A stretch of DNA of 64,000 nt from Campylobacter sp. MIT 99-7217 (GCF_006864365.1 NZ_QHLJ01000006.1:62001-126000); one strand, 5' to 3'; numbered from the stretch's first letter, positions 1 through 9,647 are shown. Translations and numbers: made by a program. Notes: generated by a model from the sequence alone, not told the origin.

Positions 1-2
1 AT

Positions 3-473
3 GATCCAAAAAGTGAAGCTAATCACCTAGTGATTCCTATGCAAATGTTGGGCGAAAAGAAAAATACTCCAATTGGCGAAGTTGTAGCTGTTCAAACAGA
101 ACACGGAGTAGTATTTTATCCTAATTTAAAAGATATTCCAGCAGGAATTCATGGTTTTCATGTTCATGAAAAAGCAGACTGCGGTAAGACTAAACAAGGT
201 TTAGGATTAAAAGCAGGCGGACACTGGGATCCTGATAAAACTAACGCACATTCTTATCCTTGGAGTGCTAATGGTCATAAGGGAGATTTACCAGCTTTAT
301 ATGCTGATGCACAAGGCGTTGCTAATACACCTGTTTTAGCACCTAAGATCAAGACTTTAGATGAGCTTAAAAAACACGCTTTAATGGTTCATGTAGGTGG
401 AGACAACTTTCATGATCACCCAGCTGCTCTTGGCGGTGGCGGTGCAAGATTTGCTTGCGGCGTAATCAAATAA
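3..473 (+). CDS. sodC: Superoxide dismutase [Cu-Zn], 5'-truncated by window edge
   Basis: Periplasmic Cu/Zn superoxide dismutase, which converts superoxide to hydrogen peroxide and oxygen. The frame is open to the window edge, so the start and signal peptide lie outside; the GTG at 30 is not the true start. Seen: the HGFHVHEKADC copper-site motif, the GGHWDPDK and GHKGDLPAL metal-binding loop (bridging and zinc ligands, Asp), and the C-terminal HVGGDNFHDHP and GGGGARFACGVIK segments carrying the last copper His and the disulfide Cys. This matches bacterial periplasmic SodC to the last residue. A strong hairpin terminator follows the stop directly. Confidence 0.95.
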   Translation, partial: DPKSEANHLVIPMQMLGEKKNTPIGEVVAVQTEHGVVFYPNLKDIPAGIHGFHVHEKADCGKTKQGLGLKAGGHWDPDKTNAHSYPWSANGHKGDLPALYADAQGVANTPVLAPKIKTLDELKKHALMVHVGGDNFHDHPAALGGGGARFACGVIK

Positions 474-486
474 TTTTTACTTATTT

Positions 487-512
487 CTCCCCTTTTGGGG
501 AGCTTCTTTTTT
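487..512 (+). terminator. Rho-independent terminator of sodC
   Basis: A six-pair GC-rich stem (CTCCCC at 487-492, GGGGAG at 497-502) with a TTTT loop is followed by a CTTCTTTTTT run, 13 bases after the sodC stop. Confidence 0.85.
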
Positions 513-522
513 AGGTTTGCTT

Positions 523-1176
523 TTATTTTAAAATAAGTTCTTCAAGCTTGGCTAAATTTGCATTCATTTGTTTGAAATTTTCTTCTACGCTTAAGTTATT
601 TGAGATAAAAAAAGGATTGCTAAGGCTTGGGATTAAGGCTAGATTGTTTTTGATATAAAGCTTTGAGGTGTTAAAATTTGGCTCTTTAAGCTTTTTAAAA
701 AGCTCATTTTCTTCAAGACTTTCACGCTTTTTAAAATGTCCTCCTTTTAAGCTCATCAAAACACCTAAAAAAAGCTCATTTGAAGCATTTTTAAAGCTCA
801 CATCAAAAAGAAAAAAATCCCTAAATTCCAAGGCATTATTTGCTTTAAAATCTTTTATCTCAAACTCAGCCAAATCAAAGCCCTTGCATGTTTCATCACT
901 AAATTTAGCTTCATTTTTTTGTAAAAAAAGCCCTAAAATTTGTGCATCAAGTATATTTTTTTCTCTTAAAATGCGTTGGGTAAAAAGCCTAAAAAAAGCC
1001 ACGGCAAAAAGTGCTGCAAGAGCTATGGAAATCACGACATCTTTACAAAAATAATACGCCAAAACAAAAAAAGCAAAGCCTTCTAAAAAGCCTAAAAATT
1101 TAGCCGTTTTTATACGCTTAAAAAGGACTTTTCGCTTTGCTTGAAGCTGGTTTATGTCTGCGTAAATTTCACTCAA
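523..1176 (-). CDS. Two-helix membrane protein of unknown function, downstream of typA
   Basis: 217 residues, function not recognised. The first 25 residues are basic and helical. Two adjacent hydrophobic helices follow (about 27-46 and 48-65), then a soluble domain of about 150 residues. This layout resembles DUF3137-type proteins, but that is only a suggestion. The start is TTG at 1176, whose bases overlap the typA stop (TTGA), so translation is probably coupled to typA; no separate promoter is evident. No catalytic motif is visible. Confidence 0.75.
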   Translation of the reverse strand: MSEIYADINQLQAKRKVLFKRIKTAKFLGFLEGFAFFVLAYYFCKDVVISIALAALFAVAFFRLFTQRILREKNILDAQILGLFLQKNEAKFSDETCKGFDLAEFEIKDFKANNALEFRDFFLFDVSFKNASNELFLGVLMSLKGGHFKKRESLEENELFKKLKEPNFNTSKLYIKNNLALIPSLSNPFFISNNLSVEENFKQMNANLAKLEELILK

Positions 1177-2981
1177 GATTTTGATTTTTCCATTCTTTTT
1201 CTTTGGGTTGGATCAAGATATCTTTTGCGAACGCGAACATTTACAGGCGTAACCTCGACTAGCTCATCTTCTTCTATCCATTCCAAAGCTCTTTCAAGGC
1301 TCAGTTTTCTAGGTGGCACAAGCTTGATAGCATCATCACTTCCACTAGCTCTAACATTTGTAAGATTTTTACCCTTGATAGGATTTACATCAAGATCATT
1401 TGGACGGCTATGCTCGCCTATGATCATTCCTGTATAAACCTTAGTTTGAGGCTCGATAAAAAGCACACCTCTATCTTGAAGATTAAAAAGCGAATACCCA
1501 AGTGCCACGCCATTTTCCATGCTGATCAAAGCACCATTATTTCGCTTTTCTACTGCTCCACTAAAAGGACGAAATTCTAAAAAGCTGTGATTCATCACGC
1601 CCTCGCCCTTAGTATCGGTTAAAAACTGCGAGCGAAAGCCGATAAGCCCACGAGCCGGTATCTCAAATTCAAGCCTAGTTTGCCCATCTCCTGTTGGAGC
1701 CATAGTTTTCATCTCAGCCTTTCTTTTTCCAAGCTTTTCGATGACTGTTCCGCTAAATTCATCAGGCACATCGATAACCAAATGCTCAAAAGGCTCAGTT
1801 CTAGTGCCTCCCTCGTTTTTAACGATAACCTCAGGACGCCCCATGCAAAACTCAAAGCCCTCACGACGCATATTTTCAGCTAAAATGGTGATTTGCAATT
1901 CCCCTCTTCCGCTGACCTTAAATTTACCCTCGCCACTGGCTTCAAATTTCATCGCGATATTTGTTTTCATCTCAGCTTCCAAGCGTTCGGCGATTTTGTT
2001 TGAAGTTACATGCTTGCCCTCTGTTCCAGCCAAAGGACCATCATTAACGCTAAAAACTATGCTTAGGGTCGGCTCTTCTATGTGAAGAGGATCAAGAGGC
2101 TGAGGATTGTTCGGATCAACCACGCTATCGCCAACATCTAAGGCTTCAAAGCCAGCAACTGCAACGATATCCCCGCTATAAGCTTCCTCAATGTCCATTT
2201 TTTCCAAGCCCATAAAGCCGATAAGCTTTGAAACCCGTCCATTTACCTTAGTGCCGTCAGCCTTAGCCAAGGTTACGCTTTGATTTTTTTTCACTATGCC
2301 GTTAAAAATTCTTGCGATACCTATTTTACCCACGAAATTATCATAACCAAGCGTGAAAACTTGAAGTTGCAAAGGATTTTCGTTACTTCCACTTGGAGCA
2401 GGAACACGGCTTAAAATTGTCTCAAACAAGGGTTGCATATCCTTGCTCTCATCGTTTAAATCAAGCTTTGCATAGCCATTTTTAGCCGCTGCATAAACGA
2501 TAGCAAAGTCAAGTTGTTCATCATTTGCATCTAAGGCTACGAAAAGATCGAAAATTTCATTGATCACTCTTTCAGGATCGGCTGCTGGTTTGTCTATCTT
2601 ATTGATCACGACTATGGGTTTAAGCCCTAAATTTAAGGCTTTTTTTACCACAAATTTAGTTTGTGGCATAACGCCTTCTTGTGCATCAACAAGAAGCAAA
2701 ACCCCGTCTATCATCTTTAAAACCCGTTCAACCTCGCCACCAAAATCAGCGTGTCCCGGAGTATCGATGATATTGATTTTTGTGCCTTTATAATTAATGG
2801 CGGTGTTTTTTGAAAGTATGGTGATACCGCGTTCTTTCTCGATATCGTTGCTATCCATAACGCGTTCGCTAATTTGCTCGCGTTCGCTAAAAGTGCCTGA
2901 TTGTTTCAAAAGTTCATCGACCATAGTGGTTTTTCCATGATCAACATGAGCGATAACTGCTATATTTCTAATATTTTGCAA
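1173..2981 (-). CDS. typA: Ribosome-associated translational GTPase TypA/BipA
   Basis: Translation-factor GTPase that binds the ribosome and supports 50S assembly and stress adaptation. 602 residues, the usual family length. Seen: G1 AHVDHGKT near the N-terminus, switch I ERGITI, G3 DTPGHADF, G4 NKIDK, then the EF-G-like domain and TypA-specific C-terminal domain ([30 protein letters not shown]). The start is TTG at 2981, chosen because AAGGAGA lies seven bases upstream and the protein begins exactly as family members do ([18 protein letters not shown]). It reads away from the flagellar block and is probably co-transcribed with the membrane protein behind it. Confidence 0.97.
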   Translation of the reverse strand: MQNIRNIAVIAHVDHGKTTMVDELLKQSGTFSEREQISERVMDSNDIEKERGITILSKNTAINYKGTKINIIDTPGHADFGGEVERVLKMIDGVLLLVDAQEGVMPQTKFVVKKALNLGLKPIVVINKIDKPAADPERVINEIFDLFVALDANDEQLDFAIVYAAAKNGYAKLDLNDESKDMQPLFETILSRVPAPSGSNENPLQLQVFTLGYDNFVGKIGIARIFNGIVKKNQSVTLAKADGTKVNGRVSKLIGFMGLEKMDIEEAYSGDIVAVAGFEALDVGDSVVDPNNPQPLDPLHIEEPTLSIVFSVNDGPLAGTEGKHVTSNKIAERLEAEMKTNIAMKFEASGEGKFKVSGRGELQITILAENMRREGFEFCMGRPEVIVKNEGGTRTEPFEHLVIDVPDEFSGTVIEKLGKRKAEMKTMAPTGDGQTRLEFEIPARGLIGFRSQFLTDTKGEGVMNHSFLEFRPFSGAVEKRNNGALISMENGVALGYSLFNLQDRGVLFIEPQTKVYTGMIIGEHSRPNDLDVNPIKGKNLTNVRASGSDDAIKLVPPRKLSLERALEWIEEDELVEVTPVNVRVRKRYLDPTQRKRMEKSKS

Positions 2982-3008
2982 GATTTTCTCCTTAAATTTA
3001 AAGCCAAA

Positions 3009-3014
3009 ATTATA
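3009..3014 (-). promoter_or_regulatory. -10 box of the typA promoter
   Basis: A perfect TATAAT on the minus strand lies 28 bases before the TTG start, preceded by T-rich sequence as is usual for Campylobacter sigma-70 promoters, which have weak -35 boxes. Confidence 0.6.
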
Positions 3015-3047
3015 TAAAAATTTAGCTTAAATTTCAAAAATCAAAAC

Positions 3048-3065
3048 TTGGAACACTTCTTGCTT
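3048..3065 (+). promoter_or_regulatory. Sigma-54 (RpoN) promoter of the fliK block
   Basis: TTGGAACACTTCTTGCTT has the invariant GG at 3050-3051 and GC at 3062-3063 with exactly ten bases between. This is the -24/-12 signature that controls hook and rod genes in Campylobacter. It sits 38 bases before the first gene of the block. Confidence 0.92.
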
Positions 3066-3102
3066 TAACTTGTGCAAATAAACATTTTTTAAAGGAGACA
3101 AA

Positions 3103-3432
3103 ATGTCAAAACCAATCAACAGCGAACTTTTAGTGGAGTTTAACGAAGAGTTAGGAACAAACAGAAAGAATGAAACTTTAATCCAAATTTTAGAGTTTTT
3201 AGAAATGCTAAGATCAGAAGCTCAAGATGAAAAAATCGTGAGATTTTCAAGTGATTTAACAGAAATTTTAGCCAATGAAGAAAATTTTGAAAAAATTCAA
3301 AATACTCAAAATTTAGAAGAACTTTTAGAGCTTGTACAAACTTTAAGCCTAAAAAACAAAATGCTTAAAATTTATAGCACAGAAAGCCTAAGAGAGAGTT
3401 TTCCAAATTTAGCCAAAAGTGAATTTTTATAA
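3103..3432 (+). CDS. Small helical protein heading the fliK operon
   Basis: 109 residues, Glu- and Leu-rich, predicted all-helical, with no signal peptide or membrane segment. Its C-terminal part (NTQNLEELLELVQTLSLKNKMLKIYSTESLRESFPNLAKSEFL region) resembles a stretch inside the following FliK protein (AKSLNELLDLAKNLN..., then VKSSFPNLDKANFF), so the two share a repeated motif. The start has AAGGAGACAAA before the ATG. It is the first gene after the sigma-54 promoter and 16 bases before fliK. A small conserved gene in this position occurs in C. jejuni with no assigned function. A role in hook-length control or as a FliK partner is inference. Confidence 0.8.
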   Translation: MSKPINSELLVEFNEELGTNRKNETLIQILEFLEMLRSEAQDEKIVRFSSDLTEILANEENFEKIQNTQNLEELLELVQTLSLKNKMLKIYSTESLRESFPNLAKSEFL

Positions 3433-3448
3433 GATTTAAGGAGATTTT

Positions 3449-5584
3449 ATGTCAAGTATAGTCCAAGATGTGCTTTCAGTAGCACCTAAAGCAAGTGCTA
3501 AGAACACAAATTCATCAAAAAGTGTAGCTGATAAGGCAGATAACAGCACTCAAGATGAACAAAGCTTTTTAGCTTCTTTGGTGCAAGCTATTGATGAGAC
3601 AAATGAGTTTTTGCCTGAAAACATGAAGATCACACCAAAAGAAGTGGTGAGTGAGGCTATGGCAAGTATTCAAAAGGGCGAATTTGACGAGGTAGAAAAG
3701 ACTTCTATATTTGAAAATTTAAGCTTTATGGAGGTTTTGGGCGTTTTAGAAAAGCTTAAGATTGATACAAGTGATGTAAAACTTGCAAATCTTTCAAGCA
3801 AGGCTCAAGACTTTGTTAAAACAGAGCAGAACTTACAAGCTTTAAAAGGTGCTAAGAGCTTAAACGAACTTTTAGATTTAGCTAAAAATTTAAATTTGAA
3901 TGTTAAAAATATAAGAGTTGATCGTTTGCTTGAGGTAAAAAGTTCTTTTCCAAATTTAGACAAGGCGAATTTTTTTACAAATTCTGTGCAAAGTGTTTTT
4001 AAAGATGTCTTAAATCAAAAAATTTCAAAAATCATGGAAGATCTTTCTCAAAAACAAGAACTTCCAAGCTCTAAAAAAACAAATATTTCTCAAGAAAATG
4101 TGCTTAAAAAGACCTTGCAAAGTCTTGATCTTCATACCAAAAAAGATACAAAAACTCATGCAAAAACGCAAGATAAAAAAGAAACACCAAAGCTAGAGCA
4201 ACAAAGTATTATCGTGGATAATCACAAAGAAGATAAAAAAGATCTTAAGACAAATTTACAAGATGATATGCATGAACTTAGTAAGGCTGGAACAAAACAG
4301 GCAAAAGAAGAGCTAAAATTTGATGAAAAGTCAAAAACTCATTTTGTGGCTGAAGAAGAGTTAAAACCGAGCAAAGAAATAAAGCCTGATACAAAAATAA
4401 GTTCCCTCAAAGAAGAAGGAAATAAACTTGAGCTTACACCAGAAAAAAAAGATCCAAAAAATGAGCCTAAAAAACTTGATGTGCAGGAAGAAAAATTAAA
4501 GGTTCTTGATGAGGAAAAACAAAAAACAACAGATATAAAATCAACTCAAATTCTTGAAAAAGAACTTGTAAAAGAGCAAAAGAGCGAAAACAAACACATT
4601 GCTTCAGATATAAAATCAGCTTCAATCTTGAGTGAGAAAAGCGAGAAAAAGGAAATGAGCTCTTTAAAACAAACTCAAGAACCTTTAATGCAAAATGTCA
4701 AAAACAATACAAGCGAGCAGGTTTTAACAGCTCAAAAAGTAAATACACCTTCAGCAAATGAGAATTTACAAAGGAGCGTCAATACTCAAGCTCAGCAAAT
4801 AAAGCAAAATACTGAGGATAAAAAGACTCAAAATAAGAGTAATGTTAAAGAAGAAAAGCTCAATTTGAATGAAAATATAGCCTTAAATACAGATAAATCC
4901 TCACAGCAAGTAAACGATAAATCTGTAAATAATATAAAAACGCAAGTCAACACAGAGCCTAAAAATTTTAATGAAACTAAAAGTTTGCTTGATGATGTTT
5001 TAACAAAGCTTTCTACAAGTAAAAATGGTGCTTCAAATACTCAAAATGTGCAAAAATCAACGCATAACGATCAATTTGATGTGCAAAATGAAAGCTTTAA
5101 AAGCGTTTTTTCTAAAGATGAAAGCATGAATGAGTTAAATCACTTGGTAAAGGATCTAAATAGGGTTTCTCAAAATGAAATCAAGGCAAATGTCAATGTC
5201 AAGGAGACCTTTCAAAGCTTTGCAAGTGATCTTAAAGAGCAAATGCAAAACTATAAAGCTCCGATCACAAGACTAAATATCACTTTAAATCCGTCAAATT
5301 TAGGCGAGGTTGAAGTTACTTTAGTGCAAAGGGGAAATAATCTTCACATTAATTTCAACTCAAACACAAATGCAATGAATCTCTTTTTGCAAAATCAAGC
5401 CGAGTTTAAAAACTCACTTGTAAATATGGGATTTACAGGGCTTGAGATGAATTTTAGCGATCAAAGCAAAAAAGATCAAAATCAAGGTAAAAATCGTAGC
5501 GGTCATGGATTTAAGGAAGAAATCAATGCCTTAAATTCTGAAGAAAAGCCAAATTTAGAGCTTGTTTTAGCTAAGTATTTTTAA
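3449..5584 (+). CDS. fliK: Flagellar hook-length control protein FliK
   Basis: Secreted molecular ruler that measures hook length and switches the flagellar export gate to filament substrates. 711 residues, long for the family. The N-terminal part (about 1-220) contains leucine-rich helical segments. The middle (about 220-520) is a low-complexity Lys/Glu/Gln/Asn-rich stretch, as expected of the extended ruler. The C-terminal Flg_hook domain (about 590-690) carries TRLNITLNPSNLGEVEVTLV and a final LVNMGFTGLEMNFSDQ. TAAGGAG precedes the ATG. It lies between a sigma-54-controlled small gene and flgD, consistent with hook assembly. Confidence 0.93.
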   Translation: MSSIVQDVLSVAPKASAKNTNSSKSVADKADNSTQDEQSFLASLVQAIDETNEFLPENMKITPKEVVSEAMASIQKGEFDEVEKTSIFENLSFMEVLGVLEKLKIDTSDVKLANLSSKAQDFVKTEQNLQALKGAKSLNELLDLAKNLNLNVKNIRVDRLLEVKSSFPNLDKANFFTNSVQSVFKDVLNQKISKIMEDLSQKQELPSSKKTNISQENVLKKTLQSLDLHTKKDTKTHAKTQDKKETPKLEQQSIIVDNHKEDKKDLKTNLQDDMHELSKAGTKQAKEELKFDEKSKTHFVAEEELKPSKEIKPDTKISSLKEEGNKLELTPEKKDPKNEPKKLDVQEEKLKVLDEEKQKTTDIKSTQILEKELVKEQKSENKHIASDIKSASILSEKSEKKEMSSLKQTQEPLMQNVKNNTSEQVLTAQKVNTPSANENLQRSVNTQAQQIKQNTEDKKTQNKSNVKEEKLNLNENIALNTDKSSQQVNDKSVNNIKTQVNTEPKNFNETKSLLDDVLTKLSTSKNGASNTQNVQKSTHNDQFDVQNESFKSVFSKDESMNELNHLVKDLNRVSQNEIKANVNVKETFQSFASDLKEQMQNYKAPITRLNITLNPSNLGEVEVTLVQRGNNLHINFNSNTNAMNLFLQNQAEFKNSLVNMGFTGLEMNFSDQSKKDQNQGKNRSGHGFKEEINALNSEEKPNLELVLAKYF

Positions 5585-5586
5585 AT

Positions 5587-5605
5587 TTGGAACAAAAAGT
5601 GCTTA
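5587..5605 (+). promoter_or_regulatory. Sigma-54 (RpoN) promoter of flgD-flgE
   Basis: TTTGGAACAAAAAGTGCTTA has GG at 5589-5590 and GC at 5601-5602 with ten bases between, immediately after the fliK stop and about 40 bases before flgD. It lets flgD-flgE be transcribed apart from fliK. Confidence 0.9.
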
Positions 5606-5643
5606 ATATATTTTAAGAATATAGATCATTAGGGGAGCAAGAA

Positions 5644-6420
5644 ATGGCAACAACTTCACAAGTAACAAACACAGCAGCGACAAGTTCAAACCAAATCGTA
5701 AGTAATCCGGGTGCAACTTTAGATAAAGATGCTTTCTTAAAGCTTCTTTTGATAGAGCTTCAGCACCAAGATCCAACTGATCCTATGGATAGTGATAAAA
5801 TGCTTACGCAAACTTCACAGCTTTCAGCTCTTGAAATGCAACAAAACACAAATACAACTATGCAGCAAATGGTTGAAACCATGTCTCAGCTTTCAACAGT
5901 TATGGTTTCAAATGCAAACATGGCTTTGTTAGGAGCCATAGGAAAAATGGCTGTAGTTGATGAAAGTTCTATACCTTTATCATCTGATGTCAATGATGGA
6001 GCAAGCTTTAGAATGTATCTGCCAAAGGCAAGTACAGAAGCTGGGATTACGCTTAGTGTTTTAGATTCTAATGGTAAGGTAATCCGTGAGATCAAGCTTT
6101 CTGGAACGCAAAGTGCTGGAAGTCATGATTATTCTTGGGACGGAAAGGATAATGATGGAAATTTTGCCGGTGCTGGAAATTATACGATCAAAACGAGCTA
6201 TAAAGATGTTGATGGTGGCACTTCGACGAGTGTATTTGGAGCTTATCCTATAGAATCTGTGAAATTTATAGATGGGGTAGCTAATGCCAAGCTTGCAGGA
6301 AAATATGTAACCTTTGATAAGATTACTGAAATTACAGATAGCAATTTTTCAGGTGCTTTAGCAAATAATTCACAAAGTAGTGATAAAAAGGAAGAAAGCA
6401 CTGATAAAAAAACAACTTGA
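5644..6420 (+). CDS. flgD: Flagellar hook-assembly scaffold protein FlgD
   Basis: Caps the growing hook and is needed for FlgE polymerisation. 258 residues. Residues about 25-75 carry the FlgD N-terminal signature (LDKDAFLKLLLIELQHQDPTDPMDSDKMLTQTSQLSALEMQQ region). The middle has a FlgD Ig-like/Tudor fold with the typical HDYSWDGKDNDGN turn. The tail is Ser/Lys/Asp-rich. AGGGGAG lies eight bases before the ATG. It is followed by flgE after 28 bases and is under its own sigma-54 promoter. Confidence 0.95.
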   Translation: MATTSQVTNTAATSSNQIVSNPGATLDKDAFLKLLLIELQHQDPTDPMDSDKMLTQTSQLSALEMQQNTNTTMQQMVETMSQLSTVMVSNANMALLGAIGKMAVVDESSIPLSSDVNDGASFRMYLPKASTEAGITLSVLDSNGKVIREIKLSGTQSAGSHDYSWDGKDNDGNFAGAGNYTIKTSYKDVDGGTSTSVFGAYPIESVKFIDGVANAKLAGKYVTFDKITEITDSNFSGALANNSQSSDKKEESTDKKTT

Positions 6421-6448
6421 TTAAGTAGGCATTAAATAAGGATAAGCA

Positions 6449-8092
6449 ATGACAGGATCTTTTTATAATGGAATTTTAGGAGTAAAATCGCAAGGATTTG
6501 GGATAGATGTTACTTCAAACAATATTGCTAATGTTAATACTCCCGGTTTTAAATACTCTAGTGCTGAGTTTAGGGATATTTTTTATAAAAGGATAGGCTC
6601 ACACTCAAGCAATCCTTCCCAAGGTGGATTAGGCGGTACTGAAGCTGCTAGCAAGCTTATCTTTTCTCAAGGTTCTTTTTCTGATACGGGTGGAGAATTT
6701 GATGTTGCTTTAGAGGGAAAGGGATTTTTTGGTGTTCTTGGGAGCGATGGAAATGCTTATTATACCAGAAATGGGGCTTTTTTAAGAGATGCTAATGGAG
6801 ATTTGGTTGATGCAAATGGAAATTATGTTTTAGGCACGATGAATCCAAATTTTCAAGCTACCACTTATAGCGATAGAGTAGCCCAGCTTATGGGTAAAAA
6901 TAGCGGAACAAACGCTTATATAAGCTCAGGTTTTATTGTAAATAATCCTTCTCAAAGTTTTTCTCTTGGCACGGCAACAGCACAAACAAAGCTTTCTGTT
7001 CCAAATAATATTTATTACGCTCCTGAAGTAACTCAAAATGTGAGTTGGAGTGGAAATTTAAAATCAGACACAAGAACTGAAGTCGTAGAAATTGATCTTG
7101 ATCCAAATGATTTTACGATCACAAGAACTGCTGATGATAAGATAAGTATAAGTGGGCAGGTTGGACAGGATAAGGTTTTTTCGGCTAAAGAGGGCGAAAG
7201 GGTGATTTTAAATTTAGTTGATGCAAATGGTGTAAGAGCAAGTGTTGAGGCTTATTTGGACGCTGATTTAAATTTTAAAACAGCTGATTTACAACTTCCG
7301 GGGCTTGATAAGGATAGTTTGAGTATAAATTCTTCAGTTCTTGCAACACAAAGAGAGGTTGCAGATAAAAAGATCATGGAAGCTGATGTATTTAATGCTG
7401 ATGGCTCAAGAAATATACTAAGATATACCTTAGATAGGGTTTTACCTCAGGTTGATGATATAGCTGTTTATACTATAACAGCACAAATGCTTGATAGTGA
7501 TAAAAATCCTATAGGAAATGCTAGCACAGGAGAAGTAAGATTTAACGAAGCTGGAGCTTTGATCTCAAATACACTTACAAGTGTAGCCAATCCAAATGGA
7601 GGAACGATCAATGTCAATTTAGGCACGCCTTATGATCCAAATGTCATAGGTTCAGGCTTTGATGGAATTTACATGTCTAAAACAAGCACTCAAGATACTA
7701 TAAATCCAAAATCAGACGGCTTTGCTGAGGGATTTTTTAGCTATTATGACATAGAAAAAGACGGCTCTTTAATCGCCACTTTTTCAAATGGCAAAACAGC
7801 GACGGTTGGAAAACTTGCACTTTATAATTTCATTAATGAACAAGGTTTAGCAAGTGCTGGAAACAATCTTTTCTCGCCTACTTCAAATAGCGGTGCGGCA
7901 AGTTTTCTTTTAAGAGACGGAGAACTTGTTTATACAGCAAATTTTAGAAGCAAAAGGCTTGAGATGTCAAATGCTGATTTAAGCGTAGAGCTTACAAATC
8001 TTATCGTCATGCAAAAAGCATACGATGCAAGCTCAAAAAGTATCACAACAAGCGATCAGATGATACAAAAAGCTATCAACATGAAAAATTAA
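6449..8092 (+). CDS. flgE: Flagellar hook protein FlgE
   Basis: Building block of the flagellar hook, exported by the flagellar type III system. 547 residues. N-terminal rod-type motif GIDVTSNNIANVNTPGFK (about residues 18-35) and EGKGFFGV; the C-terminal conserved helix contains NADLSVELTNLIVMQKAYDA and ends in MIQKAINMKN, as in rod and hook proteins. The length matches the main Campylobacter hook protein rather than the much longer FlgE2-type. ATAAGGATAAGCA gives the ribosome binding site. Same sigma-54 transcript as flgD. Confidence 0.96.
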   Translation: MTGSFYNGILGVKSQGFGIDVTSNNIANVNTPGFKYSSAEFRDIFYKRIGSHSSNPSQGGLGGTEAASKLIFSQGSFSDTGGEFDVALEGKGFFGVLGSDGNAYYTRNGAFLRDANGDLVDANGNYVLGTMNPNFQATTYSDRVAQLMGKNSGTNAYISSGFIVNNPSQSFSLGTATAQTKLSVPNNIYYAPEVTQNVSWSGNLKSDTRTEVVEIDLDPNDFTITRTADDKISISGQVGQDKVFSAKEGERVILNLVDANGVRASVEAYLDADLNFKTADLQLPGLDKDSLSINSSVLATQREVADKKIMEADVFNADGSRNILRYTLDRVLPQVDDIAVYTITAQMLDSDKNPIGNASTGEVRFNEAGALISNTLTSVANPNGGTINVNLGTPYDPNVIGSGFDGIYMSKTSTQDTINPKSDGFAEGFFSYYDIEKDGSLIATFSNGKTATVGKLALYNFINEQGLASAGNNLFSPTSNSGAASFLLRDGELVYTANFRSKRLEMSNADLSVELTNLIVMQKAYDASSKSITTSDQMIQKAINMKN

Positions 8093-8184
8093 GTATAGAA
8101 ATTTTTAAAAATGATTTTTCATAAGGATAAAGATAAAGCTTAGCTCATTTGGATAAAATGCCTTTTAAAAATGAAAGGGAATTT

Positions 8185-8519
8185 ATGGCTACAAGTGCTG
8201 AGTTTAAGGATTTTGTCCTAGAGCAATGTGAAAATTGCGGAAGCGAATTTAGCTTTAGTGCTAGAAAAATGTTTGGCGAATACTGCATTTATCTGCATGA
8301 TAAGGGCGAGAAAAAGGTGCTTTTCTTGGTTTGCTAGAGCGGGTTTTTGTAAAAAAATACGCGGTTTTGCAAAATATCGCCCCCACTTCAAGCGTTGGCG
8401 AGCCTTTTGAGGGCGCAAAAGAATGGTATGTGCTAGATACCCACAACCTTTCCTTGCTTTTAGAAGTGATCAATGCTTTATCCTTGGTGCTTGAAAGTAA
8501 GAAAAAAGTTAAGAAATAA
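8185..8519 (+). pseudogene. TfoX N-terminal-domain protein, frameshifted
   Basis: The first frame (8185-8337) gives MATSAEFKDFVLEQC, then SARKMFGEYCIYLHDKG, the core of the TfoX N-terminal domain (KMFGxYxIY). It stops at a TAG after VLFLVC. The second half continues in another frame from about 8331 (ERVFVKKYAVLQ to a lysine-rich end at 8519), and the two together span one ordinary domain of about 110 residues. A net frameshift near 8333 therefore splits the gene. An AAAGGGA site precedes ATG 8185; the TTG at 8149 is less likely. TfoX-domain proteins regulate competence in gammaproteobacteria; the role here is unknown. Confidence 0.75.
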
Positions 8520-8524
8520 TTAAA

Positions 8525-8550
8525 TTTGACAAGGCTAAAACCTTGTCAAA
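8525..8550 (-). terminator. Hairpin terminator after the alcohol dehydrogenase gene
   Basis: A perfect ten-pair stem (TTTGACAAGG at 8525-8534, CCTTGTCAAA at 8541-8550) with a six-base loop lies between the tfoX-like pseudogene and the convergent dehydrogenase gene. The T-rich flank is better on the minus strand, but it may serve both. Confidence 0.7.
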
Positions 8551-8555
8551 ATATC

Positions 8556-9647
8556 CTACAAAGACTTTTTGATGTCTATGACATAGCGAAATCCTCCGCC
8601 TCCTCCATTTGTAAGATTTTCATAGGCTTCATCGATTTTATCTGCTGTAATGATCTTTGTTTCTGGATAAATTTCATTTTCTAAAGAAAAATCAAGCATT
8701 TCTTGAGTTTCTTTTATCCCTCCTATTAAAGAGCCATACACTCTTTTGTTTGCCTTAAATACAAAAGAATTTAAAGAGATTTTTGGCATGACTTCTGTTG
8801 GCGGCAAGCCTACTATACTGAGTTCTCCGCCGTATGTCAAAAGATCAAGATAAACGCTTGGATTATAAGCTGTTGGTATGGTTGAGATGATGAGATCAAA
8901 TTTTTCTTTCACTTCTTTTAGCTTATCGGTAGTATAAAGAGCTTTTGCACCCATTTTTAAAGCTTCTTCTTTTCTTTTTTCATTGCGAGCAAAGACAAAA
9001 ACTTCAGCACCCATTTTAACAGCGTATTTTAAAGCCATCATTCCAAGTCCGCCAAAGCCAGCTACGCCGACAACTGAACCCTTTTTAACCTTTGAAAATT
9101 TAAGAGGCGAATAAGTCGTAATGCCCGCACAAAGCAAAGGTGCTACCTTATCAAGTGGAGCATTTTGAGGAACTTTTATCGCAAATTTTTCGCTCACGAC
9201 TATGTTGTTGCTGTATCCTCCGTAGGTTGGTTCATTATCATGAAAATAATCAGTGCAGTTGTAAGTAAAAACGCTCTTGCCATTTTCGCAAAATTGTTCA
9301 TGGCTTTTTTTGCATGCTTCACATTCGCCACATGAATTGACCATGCAGCCAACCCCAGCAAAATCCCCCACCTTAAATTTACTGACCTTAGAACCTACGG
9401 CTATGACGCGTCCTGCGATTTCATGTCCTGGTATCATAGGATAAATTCCATCACTCCATTCACTTCTTGCTGAGTGAATATCGCTATGACAAATACCAGC
9501 AAATAAAATTTCTATCAAAATATCATTTGCCCCAACGCTATGGCGAGAAAATTTCATCGCTTTAAAATGAGCTTTTTTATCAGCAACAGCCCAACCAAAG
9601 CTAGAAATTCTCTTTCCTGCTTTTGCTTCTTCTAAATTTTCTTGCAT
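8556..9647 (-). CDS. Zinc-dependent NAD(P)-alcohol dehydrogenase (cinnamyl-alcohol type)
   Basis: Medium-chain dehydrogenase/reductase interconverting aldehydes and alcohols with NAD(P)H; the substrate is not predictable. 363 residues. Seen: catalytic zinc site CHSD and GHEIAGRV, the structural zinc cluster (CGECEACKKSHEQFC), and a Rossmann motif GFGGLGMMALKYA. It ends with a Gly run (NGGGGGFRYVID). The start ATG 9647 has AAGGAG eight bases upstream; a longer frame to 9689 has no such site. A TATAAT lies at 9678-9683. It stands alone between convergent and divergent neighbours. Confidence 0.92.
   Translation of the reverse strand: MQENLEEAKAGKRISSFGWAVADKKAHFKAMKFSRHSVGANDILIEILFAGICHSDIHSARSEWSDGIYPMIPGHEIAGRVIAVGSKVSKFKVGDFAGVGCMVNSCGECEACKKSHEQFCENGKSVFTYNCTDYFHDNEPTYGGYSNNIVVSEKFAIKVPQNAPLDKVAPLLCAGITTYSPLKFSKVKKGSVVGVAGFGGLGMMALKYAVKMGAEVFVFARNEKRKEEALKMGAKALYTTDKLKEVKEKFDLIISTIPTAYNPSVYLDLLTYGGELSIVGLPPTEVMPKISLNSFVFKANKRVYGSLIGGIKETQEMLDFSLENEIYPETKIITADKIDEAYENLTNGGGGGFRYVIDIKKSL

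Noticed and set aside
1-3. ATG at the first base as a start of sodC
   Set aside because: It is in another frame; the SodC frame begins at base 3 and runs off the window.
8149-8187. TTG 8149 as start of the tfoX-like gene
   Set aside because: No ribosome binding site; ATG 8185 has AAAGGGA at good distance and fits the domain start.
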